Source: Tribonema minus
Lineage: Eukaryota > Sar > Xanthophyceae > Tribonematales > Tribonemataceae
DNA length: 64,000 nucleotides
Assembly (NCBI GenBank): GCA_017506865.1
Contig: JAFCMP010000113.1
Span: forward strand, 248,001 to 312,000
Reading direction: 5' to 3'
The translations under genes and the position numbers were made by a program. Below the pieces are notes generated by a model, which had not been told where the DNA came from, did not search any database, and worked only from the letters and a program-made list of their open reading frames with translations. Positions 57,047-64,000 of this stretch are shown piece after piece. The first letter of the stretch is position 1. Every line of letters begins with the position of its first letter.

Positions 57047-58141
57047 CTCTCGCTCATGCACGCACATGCACAAGCAATCAGGTGCAAGTGGGTCACTGGC
57101 AAGCACTTACGTGCCACGTAAGCACGTGCAGCACGATGGTCGGCGTCTCCACGTAGCGCGCGCACGCCGCCCCGTCAAACGCGTCGCGCGTAACGCGCCC
57201 GCGCACGCGCGACCATGGATTCGTGTGCGTGTCCTTGAAGAACACGGACCAGCGCAGCTCCGACAGCACCATGTCATTGGGATCGCTGGCGCCATCGCCG
57301 CTGATGTCCCCCTGCATCGGTAGGCACATAAGTTATCAAAACGGAGAGGGTGTTTGTGACACCTTCTGGGGGCGTAGCACCCACAGTGGATCCAGCGAGA
57401 CATGGTACACTTTCTGGTGAACGTGTAGAAGCTGTGGGGGGCAACGTTAAACAATATTGGCAGTACCTACGTACTGGCTGGATTCCGTGGTGGGCTCCCT
57501 GCCTGCGCAAAGTATGACCTTCCGCTTCCAAGGTACCACTCAGCGGGGGGAGGTGATGCGCCAGCCTCAGCTGATGTCTCGTCACGAGCCAAGCACCCAT
57601 CCTAAAAAACAGCTACAGAAGAATTCCAGCTGTGACAGCCGGCTCACGAGCGTTGATGCTAATTGTGACCGCAGCCGCTCACCTCTGGGTCAAACAGCAC
57701 CCCTCGCAGGATTGGCTGTCCCAGCGGCCCGGCCGTGCCCTCCAAAGCGCAGCTCTCGCACGACGCCCATTTGTCCGGCCCTGGCACTTGGGACACCACT
57801 CCACGCCGCAGCACGCTGCTCCTGGGATGTATCTCTCCGGCCGCGCCCCTCTCTGTTTGCTGATCAGTGTCCTGGTGGCAATGCGGCACCCTGGATCTCC
57901 CGTGGGTGCGCTGCAGCAGCGGGGCCTGGGTGCTGCATTCGCACTGCAGGTCGGAGCCGGTGCCGAAGCAGGCATCGTCCGAAAATGCAGAGGCACTCTT
58001 GCTGGTGTCCAGGAAGGTGCCAAACCCCTGGCTAAGAGGCAAACAGCTGCTGCTGTTGTTGCTGGCATTTGCTGTTGCGGCCAAGATCAGGATGCAAATG
58101 AAGCTAGCAAGTGGATGCCATAATGTGGCGCTGCATGGCAT
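37582..58141 (-). CDS. GT61-type glycosyltransferase fused to a sulfotransferase (19 exons)
   Basis: Exons (minus strand): 58141-57683, 57311-57111, 56245-55964, 54869-54711, 54009-53731, 53288-53136, 52582-52450, 52166-51583, 51195-51100 (or to 51079), 50075-49965, 49402-49139, 47666-47533 (or from 47585), 46870-46722, 44781-44670, 43174-43033, 41951-41894, 41160-41013, 38827-38746, 37710-37582. Every junction is GT-AG and agrees in phase (0, 1 and 2 introns all occur), giving about 1,200 residues with one stop, TAG. The N-terminus is a signal peptide or anchor (ASFICILILAATANA), so a Golgi or secretory location is likely. A GT61 module, a linker of about 400 residues and a complete sulfotransferase follow. 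Probable task: add a sugar and sulfate to an extracellular glycan. The alternative is two genes divided somewhere in 49.1-47.7 kb, but no stop or start marks a boundary, and exon 11 (CVAVSQ) runs naturally into exon 12 (SLAALAVLEA). Confidence 0.75.
38615..38965 (-). repeat. Copies flanking sulfotransferase exon 18
   Basis: GAGATGCTCAACCCGTGCGA with its donor (ACATGGTGAG), the 3' edge of exon 18, recurs at about 38617-38645 downstream in gene orientation. On the acceptor side, TGACTATGTACCTAT and CTTCATGGCCCAG (or CTTCGTGGCCCAG) recur at about 38888-38960, so the acceptor edge has been duplicated as well. Confidence 0.75.
39203..39660 (-). repeat. 226-bp intronic tandem repeat
   Basis: Two units starting at 39203 and 39429 (GGCACC..., TGACAAAGCGTGCATGGCGG, then GTGCCAATGAGC and AACCAGGATCTCAA) lie in the intron between sulfotransferase exons 17 and 18. 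On the minus strand both units keep an open VPAVTAENVEILV-like frame, and a third, related frame (VPAVTAKDLEILV then stop) lies at about 39541-39580. They may be duplicated edges of an exon I could not place. Confidence 0.75.
39541..39909 (-). CDS. Unassigned 122-aa ORF nested in an intron
   Basis: An open frame on the gene's own strand (RHSMKNHVGETPGDLSTATM, then HLLGFGVEVGLQQVPRHVRS, ending VPAVTAKDLEILV). No family recognised. It could be an optional exon with a stop codon, an inserted element's ORF, or chance. Its tail being shared with the adjacent 226-bp repeat favours a real coding history. Confidence 0.25.
   Translation of the reverse strand: MPPLRVSVRHSMKNHVGETPGDLSTATMEPCHLLGFGVEVGLQQVPRHVRSSLLSAAMYFTHMLKLTLRGIHGSTNPRRLRARFTFAHAVCRARKRMRHAAIMILSAAVVPAVTAKDLEILV
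41543..41580 (-). repeat. Telomere-type CCCTAA island in sulfotransferase intron
   Basis: CCCTAACCCTAACCCTAATC followed by CTAACCCTGACCCTAATC: about six partly degenerate units. In gene orientation this is TTAGGG, the same orientation relative to transcription as most islands in the plus-strand C2/EF-hand gene. Confidence 0.85.
41800..42125 (-). repeat. Edge duplications on both sides of sulfotransferase exon 16
   Basis: On the donor side, GGCACCAAAGTGTGCCCATC ACC near 41872-41893 is repeated in altered form (GGTGCCAGAAAAGTGCCATC ACC) near 41822-41843. On the acceptor side, GCGGATCAGCGGAAGAGGAGCG-type units, each followed or preceded by GCTGAGCATCG, recur at about 41960, 42012 and 42070, at roughly 55-60 bp spacing. 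Confidence 0.7.
42585..42694. repeat. 110-nt imperfect palindrome with 26-bp arms
   Basis: Left arm 42585-42610 (starting TTGTGCGCCC) and right arm 42669-42694 (ending GGGCGCACAA) are reverse complements with about three mismatches in 26. The interior itself holds a 25-nt direct repeat (TGTCG[C/T]ACAGGT...GAGATGCG). It lies in an intron of the fusion gene, between exons 15 and 16. It could be a MITE-like insertion, a fold-back duplication or a small-RNA hairpin precursor; the sequence alone does not decide. Confidence 0.8.
43255..43335 (-). repeat. Copy of sulfotransferase exon 15 acceptor edge
   Basis: In gene orientation, CGCGCAGCTACTACTACGAT and the following 45 or so bases repeat the start of the real exon at 43174 (CGCGCAGCTACTACTATGAT) about 150 nt upstream. 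The copy breaks off after CTGTCACCCGCTG and rejoins intron sequence. Confidence 0.88.
43890..44640 (-). repeat. Array of about six copies of sulfotransferase exon 14 3' edge
   Basis: Downstream of the real edge (RHPVERVV, donor at 44669) the minus strand carries, in order, related segments at about 44525, 44385, 44270-44210, 44080 and 43960-43900 that read LEVRHPVERVIR, LRVRQPVERVIR, SCFFMMRHPVERVIR, LEVRHCVERVIG and SCFFMVRHLVRRVIR. Each is followed by GTGCGCAGT-type donors. Long spacers (GTTTGTATGACCCACT; CATTCCATTTGTACATGC in one strand) alternate, so the array is compound, with short and long units. Confidence 0.92.
44840..45022 (-). repeat. Copy of sulfotransferase exon 14 acceptor edge
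   Basis: AGCGCCCCAGTCGTGCCGCG GGTGCAGCGCTGCTCAGACG at about 44919-44960 on the plus strand repeats the acceptor region of exon 14 at 44750-44790 (TCTGAGCAG|CGCTGCACC in gene orientation), G-run included. Related copies start the two 608-bp units that follow. Confidence 0.85.
45023..46238 (-). repeat. Recent 608-bp tandem duplication
   Basis: 45023-45630 and 45631-46238 are nearly identical (a handful of differences, for example ACACACGTATAC against ACACATGTATAC). Each unit contains a decayed copy of exon 14's acceptor edge at one end and of exon 13's donor edge at the other (GTGACGGTCCCAAAGTTCAC to GGCAGCTCTTCGGTCTA on plus), with microsatellite-like TATACATATGTATACTTGAC between. It shows how multi-copy units are themselves re-duplicated. 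Confidence 0.93.
46270..46670 (-). repeat. Three or more copies of sulfotransferase exon 13 donor edge
   Basis: On the plus strand, GGTGACGCTCACCTATGACC TCCAACTTCGCGCGTTGCTC and similar segments at about 46590-46665, 46375-46460 and 46495-46560 copy the end of the exon at 46722 (EEQRAKLEVV then donor). The nearest copy reads EEQRAKLEVI in frame; distant ones are decayed. Each carries TTGAAGTTG or TTTGAAG just after the donor. Confidence 0.9.
47740..47885 (-). repeat. Copy of sulfotransferase exon 12 5' part
   Basis: The segment reading VLEARTALLGLPGVQQRPTP and FVFLHLDKCG is repeated almost exactly about 210 nt upstream of the real exon (47533-47666). The copy ends inside the nucleotide-binding motif, losing GSSIR. 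If spliced, it would give a defective motif. Confidence 0.92.
50820..51078 (-). repeat. Four copies of exon 9 3' edge
   Basis: In gene orientation GGTGTACGTGCCCTCTGCAC followed by AGGTA recurs about every 60-70 nt at roughly 51097, 51034, 50975 and 50845, with spacers of the type TCACTGACAGAGGCATAG. Because the unit contains two candidate donors (GAG|GTGTAC and CACAG|GTACC) the true exon 9 end is uncertain, but both keep phase. Confidence 0.85.
51779..51898. repeat. Long (GCC)n run coding poly-Gly in exon 8
   Basis: About 120 nt of CCGCCG/CCACCG repeats on plus, encoding an almost unbroken glycine run in the linker of the fusion protein. It may form strong G-rich structures on the coding strand and is likely to vary in length. 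Confidence 0.9.
53380..53535 (-). repeat. Two copies of GT61 exon 6 acceptor edge
   Basis: In gene orientation, copies of the start of exon 6 (real start 53288, GTCGACCTGGCCGCGATGGG) occur at about 53529-53485 (GTGACGTGGCCGGGATGGGA, then REQADVLANVH in frame) and about 53410-53375 (CTGGACCTGACGGGGATAGG). All share the following phrase ACACATGCCCTCTC/CCCCTCTCGGAC in the intron. Confidence 0.85.
54583..54700 (+). other. AT-rich insertion ending in the 5' half of an organelle-type tRNA
   Basis: About 80 nt of very AT-rich DNA (TTTATAATATTGATTAATTG) are followed at 54662-54700 by GGGCTTATAACTCAGTTGGT then TAGAGTGTACGCCTGGTAA. This is the 5' acceptor strand, an intact D-arm (ACTC paired with GAGT) and the 5' side of the anticodon arm of a tRNA resembling bacterial or organellar tRNA-Ile. 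The 3' half is absent, so it is not a functional tRNA. It lies antisense in the intron after exon 4, about 10 nt from that donor. Most likely a small nuclear insertion of mitochondrial or plastid DNA. Confidence 0.65.
55690..55905 (-). repeat. Two copies of GT61 exon 3 3' edge
   Basis: In gene orientation the exon end (GTGTACGCGGACACGCCGTT, CTCGCTGCTGCAG, donor) recurs at about 55905-55825 (GTCTACGCGGACACGCCGTT) and 55750-55690 (GTACACAGACACGCCATTCT). The intron phrase TGCTGAAGTGAGTATGTAGG (with variants) occurs between them. The first copy is nearly perfect. Confidence 0.9.
56495..56945 (-). repeat. Three copies of GT61 exon 2 3' edge
   Basis: Downstream of the exon ending at 57111, segments with GTGCTGCACGTGCTNACGTG-type sequence recur at about 56935-56880, 56750-56715 and 56545-56500, spaced about 190 nt. 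Each is followed by repeated spacers (CTCTCT-rich runs, TTGAAGTTGGA/TTGAAGTTGAAGT). Confidence 0.85.
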
Positions 58142-59100
58142 TGCCTGAAGGCTGCTCGTATTTGCGTGACAGCAAGGACTCAGCTCCGCTCAGCTCAGCT
58201 CCGGGATCCCGAGTTGCACGATCTTTCCACGGTGAAAACATCAACTGCAACTTGAAGTGTGGGTTTATTCTCGATGGATCCATCCTTCGCCGTAGCTGCC
58301 AGCTACCCAGGACCTACCTGCAACCCAGGCTCTTCAGACAGCTTTACATGGGGATCAGACAGACAGTGTGCAAGATATCAGCTTTCCGATACTGCAACCA
58401 GGCATTTTGGCAGCCGGGCCCACACATCGTACACAACGAATCCACTGTCGATAGTTCATCGAATTGTAGCACAGCTACTTCAGTTCAATCCACGCAACAA
58501 CATCAGGCTGACAATGTGTGCGGGAGAAGAATTCAATTATCCACACAGAGGAGAGGGACGACGGTGCAAGAAGGGGGCCACGGGGATACGCATTGACTTG
58601 CGAGCCAGTGGCGACGCTGACATGATGCATTGCTGGCCGGATGCTGGTGGATGAAGTGGTGAAGCAGAGAATGTGACGTTGCACAACATCTGCCTGCTGG
58701 CAACTGTGGGATGAGCAAGTCCATTTCCACATCCCTGGAGCAGCAATGAGGCCATTCGCGGATCCTTCCCAACAGAGTGGATGCTTTAATGCCTGAGGGT
58801 AAATGGAGGCAATCACATAACATACGCGCAACAGTCACTGAACAGTGTTGTCAGATCGAGGCAGAGCGTGGCATGAGTGTAAAGTCATCCATCGTGTCAA
58901 AAACAGTCCAAGTGCTTAAATGAATATAATCCTTGAGCAGCCCAAGCCCAAGCCCCGCAACTAAACCTACCTAAATCATACCAATTAGGCAAGGTACTCG
59001 CCGCTACAGCATGATGCTGGTCCTTTCAGGAGTTCCGCGCTCTGAGCAAGGATTAAAGAACGTGAACGCCCCCCCCCCGCATGTCCTTGCTCCATCGTAA
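58142..59100. other. Upstream flank of the fusion gene, no gene recognised
   Basis: Short frames only. The segment should contain the promoter of the minus-strand fusion gene, but I cannot identify a TATA box or initiator with confidence. The retrotransposon copy begins just beyond it, on the opposite strand. Confidence 0.45.
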
Positions 59101-61890
59101 TCTGCGTTCATGACCCGGAGGGACGCACCAATGCACAGGTGCTCGCGCACTGCTCGTCACCTATCTTCTGCAACCTCTGGACCAGGTGCAACGATATCAT
59201 TGAGTTGGAGGACGCATCTGCAACCAAGCTTGAGCAACAGCTCTTGCAGGTGGCTGCAGCTCACCACCCAAACAGCGAGTTCAGCTACGCTGCAACCGCG
59301 GCGCTGCGAGCAATTGCATTGGAGAAGGCTGCTGGTACCTATGGTGCTGCTGATGTGTCTGCTGCTACACCAGGCACAGAACGCACTCGTACCACACAGG
59401 AACCCTGCACTGAGGCAGAGCTACGCGAGATGCTACCCACCAAAGGTGACCTTCATGATATGAAAGCCCCCGATGGTAGGCCATATGCTGAGCATCTGAT
59501 GGATGTGTTCAACGAATTCGCGAGCGTGTTTGCAAAGGACCCCAAAAATCCCACAGTGACAAACCTCATGGAGTTTGAGATTGACACTGGTGATGCAATG
59601 CCCATCGCTGAAAAGGCTAGGAGGTGGGCGCAAAAGGAGGCAGAGTACATCAAGGAACATGTCAAGGCCATGCATGTGCGCAAGCAAGTGGAGCCTAGCA
59701 ATGGTCCATGGGCATGCAACCCAGTACTAGCAAGGCAAGGTGATAAGATACGATTTTGCGTGGACTTTCGCCGTCTCAACGCTGTTACGAAGCGCGACAG
59801 CAGAGGTCTAGGCAACATCGATGATATGGTGCATCAAATAAAGGGCGCACGGTACGTGTCCTCAGTCGACATGGCCGCAGGCTACCATCAGATACCATTG
59901 CGCGAAAGTGACAAGCCTAAAACGGCATTCCGCACACCTGATGGAGGGCTATGGCAGTACACAATGGCACTTTTTGGGCTTGTGAACTTGCCTGCGCAAT
60001 TCACACGCTTGATGCACAACACTTTGGGCGCTGCTCTAGGTGCATATGCCATGGTTTACGTCGACGCCGTCTTGATATATGATGACTCCATGGAAACGCA
60101 CCTTGCGCATGTCCGTGACGTCCTATCACGCATCAAAGACGCTGGTCTAAGTGTGTCGCAGCACAACTGCCAATGGTTTCAAACTGAGATCGAGTTCCTT
60201 GGTCACATTGTGGGATCAGGGGGCATTCGTCCAGACCCAGAAAAAAAAGGTTCAGGCAATGTCTGACATGAGCGCACCATTGAATGCCAAAGGGAGAGCT
60301 GACAAGGGGCTAGTACGTACAGTACTGGGCTGCTTCAACTATTACCGGCGGTATGTTCAAGATTTGCCACATTGGCAGCCCCACTTGTGGAGCTGACCAA
60401 AAGTGATGCAGAAATGGTATAGGCGTAGGCGCGATGCCTTTGAGGCATTAAAAAAGGCAATGTTTGAGGCAAAACTGGTTTCACACGCAGACTTCTCACT
60501 ACCATTTGTGCTGTACACTGATGCATCTCAAACTGCCACTAGTGGCATTTTGACGCAATTTAAACCAGTGCAGGCACTTAGTGGCAAAGAAGCTGCCCCC
60601 GCGGCAGGCCGCAGGCGCACAGTAAATGGGAAGGAGGAAAAATGGAAGTGGTAGTGGGTTACTTTTCACGCGCTTTACGAGTTGAAGCATGTGAATGACA
60701 TGCCTGACTACGCCATGAGGATACCACGGGAGGACCGGCGCGTAGCCACGAAAGAGGCTGCGCTGGCCCTATTCCCGAGAGGTACTAAGGTGGTGCGTGA
60801 GGAGCGCGGCGCGCTTAAGCAACAAGTCAAGTACCTATGGGGAACCATCACTGGTTACCTCGCACCGTACTGGCGCGTGCGCTATGAGGATGGTGACTGG
60901 GAGGACTTCACAAAGCGGCAGTTGCAATGCGCAATTGCGTTGGCTGAAGCTACTCAGCAGCGCGCAAAGGATCTGGGCGTCACGGTTTCTAGCCCCAAGG
61001 TGGTGCAGGAAATGTGCCCTGGGATCCCACCAGACTTTGGTGCGACTTACCTTGGTCAGACCGTGAGAGTCAAGAGTGCAACTGGTGGAGCCGTGCAGTG
61101 CTCAAGGAATACTTGCCCCGATCCGGCAAGTTTCGCGTGCATTACAACGGGCACCCAGTCACGCGTTTAACCACCGTGCGGCTGAGGCCTGACTACTACA
61201 GCACCGCAGTTACTAGCGAGCAGGCTGAGGCAGACCCTATGTCCAGTTGGAACCTACTGCTGACCGCGGTCGCAGAAGAGGTTCCCTTGGGCCAGGAGTC
61301 TGGTCAGGGAGGTTATGATTCATCCAGTGGAGGCGATGACATGGAACTGAGCGATGGTGATGTGAGGTAGCTACACCACGCATGTGCTCAGTGGCTGGCC
61401 GGCGCTGTGACATGAAGCTATCCTCGAGCTGTGCAGCGGCGCCTTAAACGAATATTGCGCTGCACAGTACCTATGTGGATACTCTATACGAGGGTCTGTA
61501 AAGGTTGGGTGTGGAGGTGAGGTAAATTAAATTACACATGCGCTAACGTAGAACTGTAGCAACGTTGATCCCTGTGGTGCTATGCGTTTCTCTGGGGACA
61601 GAGAAATCATGAGAAGGGGGAGTTGACACGGGCAGCTGTATGTAAAGTAAACTATTTATGTAGCCTTCAGGCTTATGATGTTTCAACTCTATTATATTCG
61701 GCCGTTATTAGGGCCCAGGGCAATTGGTTTGAACTAGGGGGACATTGCAGGAAAACCCCTTAACCGGTGAGACTCTTGAGTCTCCCCAGATGAAGGGTTG
61801 TGCTTGCAAGGCCTCAGTTCTTCTCAGTCAGCTAGGATACCACGGCTTCAGGATAGAGACAACTGAAGCCAACAACCATCAACCATCATG
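59100..61890 (+). mobile_element. Broken Ty3/Gypsy LTR retrotransposon copy
   Basis: Fossil element. Parts seen in order: a stretch before the polymerase, a Ty3/Gypsy-type reverse transcriptase (about 59460-60240; FCVDFRRLNAVTKRD, SVDMAAGYHQIPLRESDKPK), an RNase H-type segment (about 60430-60560) and a Tudor/chromo-like tail (about 60780-60930; YWRVRYEDGDWEDF). A purine-rich tract at about 61611-61622 is followed by a TG that may begin a 3' LTR (from about 61624 to roughly 61880). No matching 5' LTR, gag or integrase core was recognised. It is broken, with roughly four or more interruptions by eye. The age cannot be measured without paired LTRs; the still readable domains suggest moderate rather than ancient. 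Confidence 0.8.
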
Positions 61891-62284
61891 GACCCTTCTA
61901 CATCAGCCCAAGCCAACGCTGCCCCATCCACAAGTAAGACAGGCTTAGCATATAACAAATATAACCCCAACTCCTTTTCACTCTCATCACACAGACTGCG
62001 CCTGACACACACTGAGATGAGACGCCTGACGGTGCAGCAGGGTGCTGTAGTACTTGCTGCATGGACTGCCAGAAGGAAGCGGTCGCGCGTGCAGCAATAC
62101 GACGCAATCCCCTGTTTTTGCAAAAGAGGGCGTTTTTTTTCGGCAGTCACAATTTTTCTTGGAGACCCATGACAGCGCCATGGTCTCACCAATTCAGGTC
62201 GGGTGATTTTTTTATCTCAGGGAGACCTGAGGCCCAGGAAAATCAGCGGGGGCCCCCTTTTTGGTGGAGAGCACACACACACAG
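61890..62284. other. Segment between the retrotransposon and the inverted duplication
   Basis: About 300 nt directly after the putative LTR has a short open frame starting MDPSTSAQANAAPSTSKTGL that looks like a leader or gag-type beginning, possibly from a second truncated element of the same kind. The rest is unassigned up to the breakpoint of the inverted duplication near 62285. Confidence 0.35.
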
Positions 62285-62447
62285 GATGACAACGACAGAC
62301 AAGCAGACGGCATGCATGGCGGTGCCGCTTTCACATCCAGGTCACTATATACTTGCTTCCTTTCACCATGCGCTCAAGGACGCTGACCAAATGCAATGAC
62401 AACAACGTTGCAACCGCGCCGCACCCGCGCGCGCCGCACTGCGCTCG

Positions 62448-62522
62448 CTACTCGGCGGCGGCAACGATCTCGCCCTGCCGCCGCACGTTCGGGAGACAGA
62501 TGTTAGGAAACATGTCAACTAG
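62448..62522 (-). pseudogene. 3'-terminal fragment of a C2/EF-hand gene copy
   Basis: Reads [20 protein letters not shown] then stop, against [20 protein letters not shown] at the end of the plus-strand gene. Only the last 20 or so codons are present before the breakpoint, joined to GH26 3' flank, so it is a cut-off fragment. The downstream flank matches 15570-15720. Confidence 0.85.
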
Positions 62523-63353
62523 TACATAGTGAGCAGGGCAGTCATAGAGGGCCCAACGGCTTCCGCAACACGGAGCAAGATATCTTGCAGACAAGGTGCC
62601 AACCGTTGTGTGAAGCCGATGGTAACGGTCACCAGCATGGGCGCACATGCCAGACCTTAATCATGAATCGTGCATCAATGCAAAGGCATGCGCATTTGCG
62701 AACACAGGCAGCGCAAGCGCATTCAAGAGAAAGACAGGAGCTGTACCAGTTCAACAGCCACTGCTGTGTATTGACATTACGAGCACACACACAGGCGTTG
62801 TGATGGAGGCTGACCACTTGCTCGCCAAGCTCAGCCGCCCAAGGGCGGCTTGCAGCGTCAAAACCGTGAAAAAGAAGAGAACACATGAGGGCTGCTGTGT
62901 GCGGCACACCTCTACATACCGCCATGCACGAGTGTCGCATGGCGGCGGATGGGGCGCCGTACACACGCGAGCACAAAACGTGGACTGATGGTCCGCAACT
63001 GAAGTCGACTTGTGATTCCGGCTTATGTGAATCAAAACTTACACAGTGCAGCTAGTGCGTCGCTGAATCCCATTGCGGGGTGTGTTTCGGCCATATAATG
63101 AGGACACAGGGTGAACAAATCCCTGTGCTCCTTCGCCACCAGCCCAGTGAAAACTGCTGTGATGAGAGCCGCAACACCGAATATGATAACCTGTACTGCA
63201 GCGCATGAGGTGCACACAATGACTCCGGCCTCCACATCTACACGAGCAAGCGGCTCAGGAGCCGCACATGACATATAGACCCAAACGAAATGCGACGCAG
63301 CCCAGCTGCGCCGCCGTAATCACACAACAGGCTCGCTGCCCCTCAACGAGCCC

Positions 63354-64000
63354 TTAAGGCAGTGCTGCCGCCGTTGGCTGAGCCGTGGGTACTGCCACCG
63401 CAGGCGCAGCACCAGCGGCAGGCAGCACCTCAGCGGCGTCTATGACGCCATTGGCATTGACGTCGATGGCCAGCGGCGGCGGAGGCGCGTCGTCGCCGTT
63501 GATGATGCCGTCGCCGTTCGCGTCGGTGAGCGGCAGGTAGTTGAAGGGCGTCTGCGCGAGGCCCTGGGGGGTGTACTGCAGGAGGCCCTCGCTGAAGGCG
63601 GCGATCTGCTCCTCGGAGTTGAGGTCCCACTCACCGTCGTCCTTGTTCTGGAGAAACCAGGTGCTGTGGGGGGGGGGGTCAGAGGGGGGGGGGGGGGTCA
63701 GTGGCTGAATTTTGCCTGGCAACAGCTCATTGGTGCGTGTTGTGCCCGCACTCGCAGGACATATGTACCCGTCTCAAATCCTGATGTTACAGACGTAAAT
63801 GTCTCACAGGCCATGCTACCAGTACACGCACGCAGAGGCTACTGTGGTTACCGCAGCTCTGCTCCACAGCTGTGGTAGCTCACAACGCAGACACCTGACA
63901 TGCGAGACGCTTGGTCCAACAACGCTGCTGGTGACTCTCGCTTGGTGTACGCGCAGGACGATGGTCGCCACACATATAGCTTCATGGCAGAAACACGCTG
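63354..64000 (-). CDS. GH26 mannanase paralogue, last exon (runs off the window)
   Basis: The exon 63663-63354 is exactly as long as the last exon of the 15985-17768 gene (310 nt), has the same acceptor phase and ends in TAA. It encodes TWFLQNKDDGEWDLNSEEQI and both calcium loops (DANGDGIINGDD, DVNANGVIDAAE). About 11 of 103 residues differ, all by substitution, with no frame damage, which favours a working second gene over a dead copy. 63664 to 64000 is intron 2, homologous to about 17110-17450. The catalytic exons should lie beyond 64000. A secreted glycan-cleaving role as for its sister is inferred. Confidence 0.8.

Larger units (their letters stand above)
52450..58141 (-). other. GT61-type glycosyltransferase module (exons 1-7)
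   Basis: The first seven exons hold the elements expected of family GT61 (DUF563-type) transferases in order: GHLIVDVLEPLYDML (known N(F)GHxxxDxLxPL motif), LTCFRQLHVGL (CFRxLxVG), RYTAFARFLR, LVTFVVRGGARALENQATLV (strand-helix start of the nucleotide-sugar half) and EQADVLANTRVLIGQYGTGL then HNVPLMPPGGAVIVLV (known VLIGxHGAGLxNxxFMxPGxxVVE). Family members transfer xylose, arabinose, GlcNAc or related sugars in the ER or Golgi; the donor here cannot be inferred. Upstream of the core, residues about 20-150 form a cysteine-containing stalk (CFGTGSDLQCECS; ASCESCALEG). Confidence 0.8.
62285..64000 (-). repeat. Right, rearranged copy of the EF-hand/GH26 locus
   Basis: In minus orientation the order is GH26 intron 2, GH26 last exon, GH26 3' flank (equivalent to 17110-18715), then the last bases and 3' flank of the EF-hand gene (equivalent to 15497-15720). 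On the plus strand the EF-hand gene precedes GH26; here its tail follows GH26. The junction lies near 62522-62515, where TGTACTAGT (as at 18703-18711) meets GTTTCCTAACATCTG (as at 15507-15521). Confidence 0.88.

Noticed and set aside
37582-58141. Two separate genes (glycosyltransferase and sulfotransferase)
   Set aside because: No stop, start or promoter signal found between exons 11 and 12; phases match and the helix sequence runs on. Kept as the stated alternative.
1-64000. Sub-telomeric chromosome end because of the TTAGGG islands
   Set aside because: Islands are short, in both orientations and spread evenly through introns; no terminal array is present and housekeeping ORC4 lies in the middle.

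Overview
The window looks like nuclear DNA of a GC-rich, intron-rich unicellular eukaryote, most likely a microalga (haptophyte- or stramenopile-like; this is inference). The grounds are spliced genes with GT-AG introns, eukaryotic families (ORC4, C2/EF-hand, GH26, GT61, sulfotransferase), TTAGGG/CCCTAA telomere-type islands inside introns, and no bacterial operon structure. I derived the exon models by hand from splice sites, reading frame and intron phase. Four multi-exon genes close into single open frames in which every junction agrees in phase.

Layout. 1-15.6 kb (+): a 13-exon gene for a 643-residue protein with two C2 domains and four EF-hands; its 5' end may lie upstream. 16.0-17.8 kb (+): a three-exon secreted GH26 beta-mannanase-like enzyme with C-terminal calcium loops. 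19.0-26.7 kb (+): ORC4, an origin recognition complex subunit, with a very long low-complexity N-terminus. 28.4-29.7 kb (-): a coiled-coil protein with an Smr-like domain, and a decayed partial copy of its coil beside it. 33.5-36.2 kb (-): one long intronless, disordered ORF. 37.6-58.1 kb (-): a 19-exon gene whose frame runs from a signal peptide/anchor through a GT61-type glycosyltransferase, a linker with a long glycine tract, and a complete PAPS-dependent sulfotransferase. 59.1-61.9 kb (+): a broken Ty3/Gypsy LTR retrotransposon copy. 62.3-64 kb (-): an inverted, rearranged duplicate of the EF-hand/GH26 locus, with an intact last exon of a GH26 paralogue that runs off the window.

The most striking feature is how the introns are built. 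In nearly every large intron of the three big genes, the neighbouring exon edge, splice site included, is repeated in tandem two to seven times. The copies next to the exon are intact and the distant ones decayed. Short words recur with these arrays: TTGAAGTT-type words just after donors, in the sense strand of each gene, and CTGAGC-type words before several acceptors. Together they suggest introns that grow by repeated duplication of exon-intron boundaries and carry ladders of decoy splice sites and partial exons.

Functionally, the GT61-sulfotransferase fusion (making sulfated glycan) and the GH26 enzymes (cutting mannan-type glycan) point to extracellular or cell-covering polysaccharide metabolism. 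The C2/EF-hand protein is a membrane-binding calcium sensor and ORC4 is a housekeeping replication gene.
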